From Stenotrophomonas_A sp035539015 (lineage in GTDB: Bacteria; Pseudomonadota; Gammaproteobacteria; Xanthomonadales; Xanthomonadaceae), in contig DATLJF010000092.1 of the NCBI GenBank assembly GCA_035539015.1, positions 1 to 15,677 of the forward strand: DNA of 15,677 nt, written 5' to 3'. The translations under genes and the position numbers were made by a program. The notes beneath the pieces are model-generated. The model worked only from the letters and a program-made list of their open reading frames with translations, was not told where the DNA came from and did not search any database. Positions 13,648-15,677 of the stretch are shown one piece after another (position 1 is the first letter of the stretch; each line of letters begins with the position of its first letter).

Positions 13648-14553
13648 ATGTTCGACACCGCCCTGACGCTGGACTGCAACGGCCGCGCGCTGCGCCTGGA
13701 TCGCCCGCGAGTCATGGGCATCGTCAACGTCACCCCGGATTCGTTCTCCGACGGCGGCGCCCACGACAGCACCGACGCGGCGGTCGCCCATGGCCTGGCG
13801 CTGGTCGAGCAGGGCGCCGACGTGCTCGACATCGGCGGCGAATCGACCCGGCCGGGCGCCGAGCCCGTGCCGCTGGAGACGGAACTGGCGCGGGTGCTGC
13901 CGGTGATCGAGCAACTGCACGCGCGCACCGGGGTGCCGATCAGCATCGACACCTTCAAACCCGAAGTGATGCGCGCCGCGGTGGCCGCCGGCGCGGGCAT
14001 GATCAACGACGTCTATGCGCTGCGCATGCCCGGCGCGCTGGCAGCGGCGGCCGACCTGGGCGTGCCGGTGGTGCTGATGCACATGCTCGGCGAGCCGCGC
14101 TCGATGCAGGACGCGCCGCACTACGACGACGTGGTGGGTGAGGTGCACCGGTTCCTGGCCGAGCGCATCTTCGCCGCGGAAATGGCCGGCATCGACAAGA
14201 AGCGGCTGATCGTCGATCCGGGCTTTGGCTTCGGCAAGACCGCCGCGCACAACCTGCAGTTGCTCGCCGCGCTGTCGCGGCTGGGCGAGTTGGGGCTGCC
14301 GGTGCTGGCCGGGTTGTCGCGCAAGCGCAGCATCGGCGAGTGGACCGGACGCGGACAGGCCGCAGAGCGCGTGGCCGGCTCAGTGGCCGCGCACCTGATC
14401 GCGGTGCAGCGTGGCGCCTTGCTGGTGCGGGTGCACGATGTTGCGCCCACGGTGGACGCATTGAACGTATGGGCCGCGCTGGCCAGCGTGCCGGTGGCGC
14501 GCGCGGATAGCCGCGGCGTGGCGCCAGCGATCCGCTGGCCGGACGAAGACTGA
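13648..14553 (+). CDS. folP: Dihydropteroate synthase
   Basis: Joins p-aminobenzoate to dihydropterin pyrophosphate to form dihydropteroate in folate synthesis; it is the sulfonamide target. The 301-residue TIM-barrel protein has MGIVNVTPDSFSDGG (23-37, Asn27 metal ligand), DVLDIGGESTRPGA (58-71), ISIDTFKPEVM (99-108), MINDVYALR (118-126), LMHMLGEPRSMQ (143-154, where many relatives have HMQGxP), VDPGFGFGKTAAHN (189-202), AGLSRKRSIG (221-230) and RVHDV (261-265). The frame is open upstream, but the ATG at 13648 gives the normal N-terminus; its Shine-Dalgarno is poor. In E. coli folP also lies just after ftsH. Its stop overlaps the miaA start (TGATG). Confidence 0.97.
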   Translation: MFDTALTLDCNGRALRLDRPRVMGIVNVTPDSFSDGGAHDSTDAAVAHGLALVEQGADVLDIGGESTRPGAEPVPLETELARVLPVIEQLHARTGVPISIDTFKPEVMRAAVAAGAGMINDVYALRMPGALAAAADLGVPVVLMHMLGEPRSMQDAPHYDDVVGEVHRFLAERIFAAEMAGIDKKRLIVDPGFGFGKTAAHNLQLLAALSRLGELGLPVLAGLSRKRSIGEWTGRGQAAERVAGSVAAHLIAVQRGALLVRVHDVAPTVDALNVWAALASVPVARADSRGVAPAIRWPDED

Positions 14554-15536
14554 TGCCGGCAGATCGCCGGCCACTGGCGATCGCGCTGATGGGCCCGACC
14601 GCCAGCGGCAAGACCGCGCTGGCGATCGAATGGGCGCAGCGCCTGGGCGGCGAGATCGTCAGTGTCGACTCGGCGCTGGTCTATCGCGGCCTGGACATTG
14701 GCGCGGCGAAGCCGGAGGCGGCGCTGCGGGCGGCGGTGCCACACCACCTGCTGGATCTGCGCGACCCTTGGCAAACCTATTCGGCGGCCGAGTTCGCCGC
14801 CGATGCGCGCCAGGCGATCGAGCAGATCATCGCGCGCGGGCGGATACCGATCCTGGCGGGCGGCACTGGCCTGTACTTCAGCGCCTTGCTCGATGGGCTG
14901 GCGCAGATGCCTGCCGCCGACCCGGAGATCCGTGCGCGCCTGACCGCCGAGGCGGCGGCCGTGGGCTGGGACGCGCTGCATCGGCGGCTGGCCGAGCTCG
15001 ATCCCGCAGCCGCTGCGCGCATCCATGCCACCGACCCGCAGCGTATCCAGCGTGCCCTGGAGGTCCACGCCCTGACCGGCCGCCCGATCAGCTACTGGCA
15101 GGCGCAACCCGCCGCGCCGCGTCTGCCGCTGCGCGTGCTCAAGCTGGTGCTGGCCCCGCAGGACCGCGCGGTGCTGCATGCGCGCATTGCCCAGCGCTTC
15201 GACAGCATGCTCGAAGAAGGCTTCCTCGATGAAGTGCGTGGCCTGCGCGCGATGCCGCAGATGCAGGCAGTGGCTGCGCCCCTGGATCTGCCGGCGGTGC
15301 GTGCGGTGGGCTATCGCCAGGCCTGGGAATTCCTTGACGGCGCGATCGACGCTGCCAGCTTGCGCGACCGCGCCATCCAGGCCACCCGCCAGTTAGCCAA
15401 GCGCCAGCTCACCTGGCTGCGCGGCGAGCTCGACGCGCGCTGGTTCGATCCGGAACGTGATCGCGGTCGGCTGGGTTCGGCGCTGGCCGCCTTTCTCGCC
15501 AGTCCCGGTGCTGGCGGGGCGGCAACGGGCGTGTAA
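14553..15536 (+). CDS. miaA: tRNA dimethylallyltransferase
   Basis: Transfers the dimethylallyl group of DMAPP to N6 of adenosine 37 in tRNAs that read codons starting with U. The DMAPP is a product of the MEP pathway served by ispD and ispF in this window. The 327-residue protein has P-loop GPTASGKT (14-21), SVDSALVYRGLDIGAAKP (37-54), ILAGGTGLYFSALLDGL, DPQRIQRALEV, the PAVRAVGYRQ region, and ATRQLAKRQLTWLR near the C-terminus. The ATG shares one base with the folP stop, so the two are translationally coupled. hfq follows after 72 bases, as in many proteobacteria, but mutL, the usual upstream gene in E. coli, is replaced by folP. Confidence 0.97.
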   Translation: MPADRRPLAIALMGPTASGKTALAIEWAQRLGGEIVSVDSALVYRGLDIGAAKPEAALRAAVPHHLLDLRDPWQTYSAAEFAADARQAIEQIIARGRIPILAGGTGLYFSALLDGLAQMPAADPEIRARLTAEAAAVGWDALHRRLAELDPAAAARIHATDPQRIQRALEVHALTGRPISYWQAQPAAPRLPLRVLKLVLAPQDRAVLHARIAQRFDSMLEEGFLDEVRGLRAMPQMQAVAAPLDLPAVRAVGYRQAWEFLDGAIDAASLRDRAIQATRQLAKRQLTWLRGELDARWFDPERDRGRLGSALAAFLASPGAGGAATGV

Positions 15537-15600
15537 CATCCCCCTACCGGGACCGGCTGGGGATGGCGGGCTGCCCGGGCACATAAGAACAATAACGGAG
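15537..15600 (+). promoter_or_regulatory. hfq leader: hairpin plus A-rich AAN repeat at the Shine-Dalgarno
   Basis: The gap between miaA and hfq has a 7-bp stem (15537-15543 with 15559-15565) enclosing a small CCG/CGG inner hairpin. It is followed by AAGAACAATAAC (15585-15596) directly joined to the Shine-Dalgarno GGAG (15597-15600). The A-rich segment is four AAN triplets, the form bound by the distal face of Hfq (ARN triplets) and used in Pseudomonas Hfq/Crc targets. A possible -10 (TAACAT, 15534-15539) overlaps the miaA stop. Binding is inferred. Confidence 0.45.
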
Positions 15601-15608
15601 CGTGTGTG

Positions 15609-15677
15609 ATGTCCAAGGGGCAATCTTTGCAGGATCCTTTTCTGAACGCCCTGCGTCGGGAGCGGGTGCCGGTATCG
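15609..15677 (+). CDS. hfq: RNA chaperone Hfq, N-terminal part (3' end outside window)
   Basis: The first 23 codons of Hfq, the hexameric Sm-like RNA chaperone that pairs small RNAs with mRNAs. The visible MSKGQSLQDPFLNALRRERV matches the N-terminal helix of the family, including Gln and Asp residues of the proximal RNA-binding face and the RRERVPV entry into the first strand. GGAG at 15597-15600 lies eight bases before the ATG. The gene follows miaA as in E. coli. Most of the Sm fold lies beyond the window end. Confidence 0.95.
   Translation, partial: MSKGQSLQDPFLNALRRERVPVS

Noticed and set aside
1..15677. Search for a new multi-gene system such as defence, mobile or biosynthetic genes
   Set aside because: Apart from one small secreted protein, every gene belongs to a recognised family. 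No integrase, transposase gene, CRISPR array, tRNA or compositional island was seen.

Overview
The window is a GC-rich stretch of core bacterial chromosome. Gene content and order point to a gammaproteobacterium of the Xanthomonadaceae/Lysobacteraceae (Xanthomonas, Stenotrophomonas, Lysobacter, Luteimonas and relatives). Supporting signs are the order pyrG-kdsA-eno-ftsB-ispD-ispF-truD-(smr)-surE-pcm-yqaA-nlpD followed by rlmE-ftsH-folP-miaA-hfq, a small Xcc1710-type Mth938-fold gene, and a REP-type intergenic repeat common in this group. Genus cannot be settled from sequence reading alone.

Layout. Positions 1-1390 hold the 3' end of pyrG and kdsA, closed by a clear intrinsic terminator. Positions 1391-1747 contain no gene; they hold a long perfect inverted repeat and a possible eno promoter. 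Positions 1748-5631 are a tight forward operon of eno, ftsB, ispD, ispF and truD, with gaps of a few bases or stop/start overlaps. A reverse-strand Smr-domain gene (5725-6270) separates it from a second tight forward operon, surE-pcm-yqaA-nlpD (6373-9266). A REP/inverted-REP pair lies in the convergent gap after nlpD. Next is a reverse pair, an Mth938-like gene and yhbY (9420-10116), divergent from rlmE-ftsH (10182-12820). After the ftsH terminator come a small unrecognised secreted-protein gene (TTG start), folP, miaA and the first 23 codons of hfq.

Functions. The window covers CTP synthesis, Kdo for lipopolysaccharide, glycolysis, cell division (FtsB, NlpD), the MEP isoprenoid pathway, tRNA and rRNA modification (TruD, MiaA, RlmE), ribosome assembly (YhbY), protein repair and quality control (Pcm, FtsH), folate synthesis and RNA-based regulation (Hfq).

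Main points to check. (1) ftsH reads as two frames because one base is apparently missing near 11754; a sequence error is the likeliest cause. (2) The hfq leader has an A-rich run of four AAN triplets directly against its Shine-Dalgarno, which could be an Hfq autoregulatory site. (3) KdsA has all four ligands of the metal-dependent class. (4) Two structured repeats occupy gaps, and the REP pair shows compensatory base changes. (5) rpoS does not follow nlpD. I found no phage, CRISPR, toxin-antitoxin, defence or biosynthetic island, and no convincing new multi-gene system.
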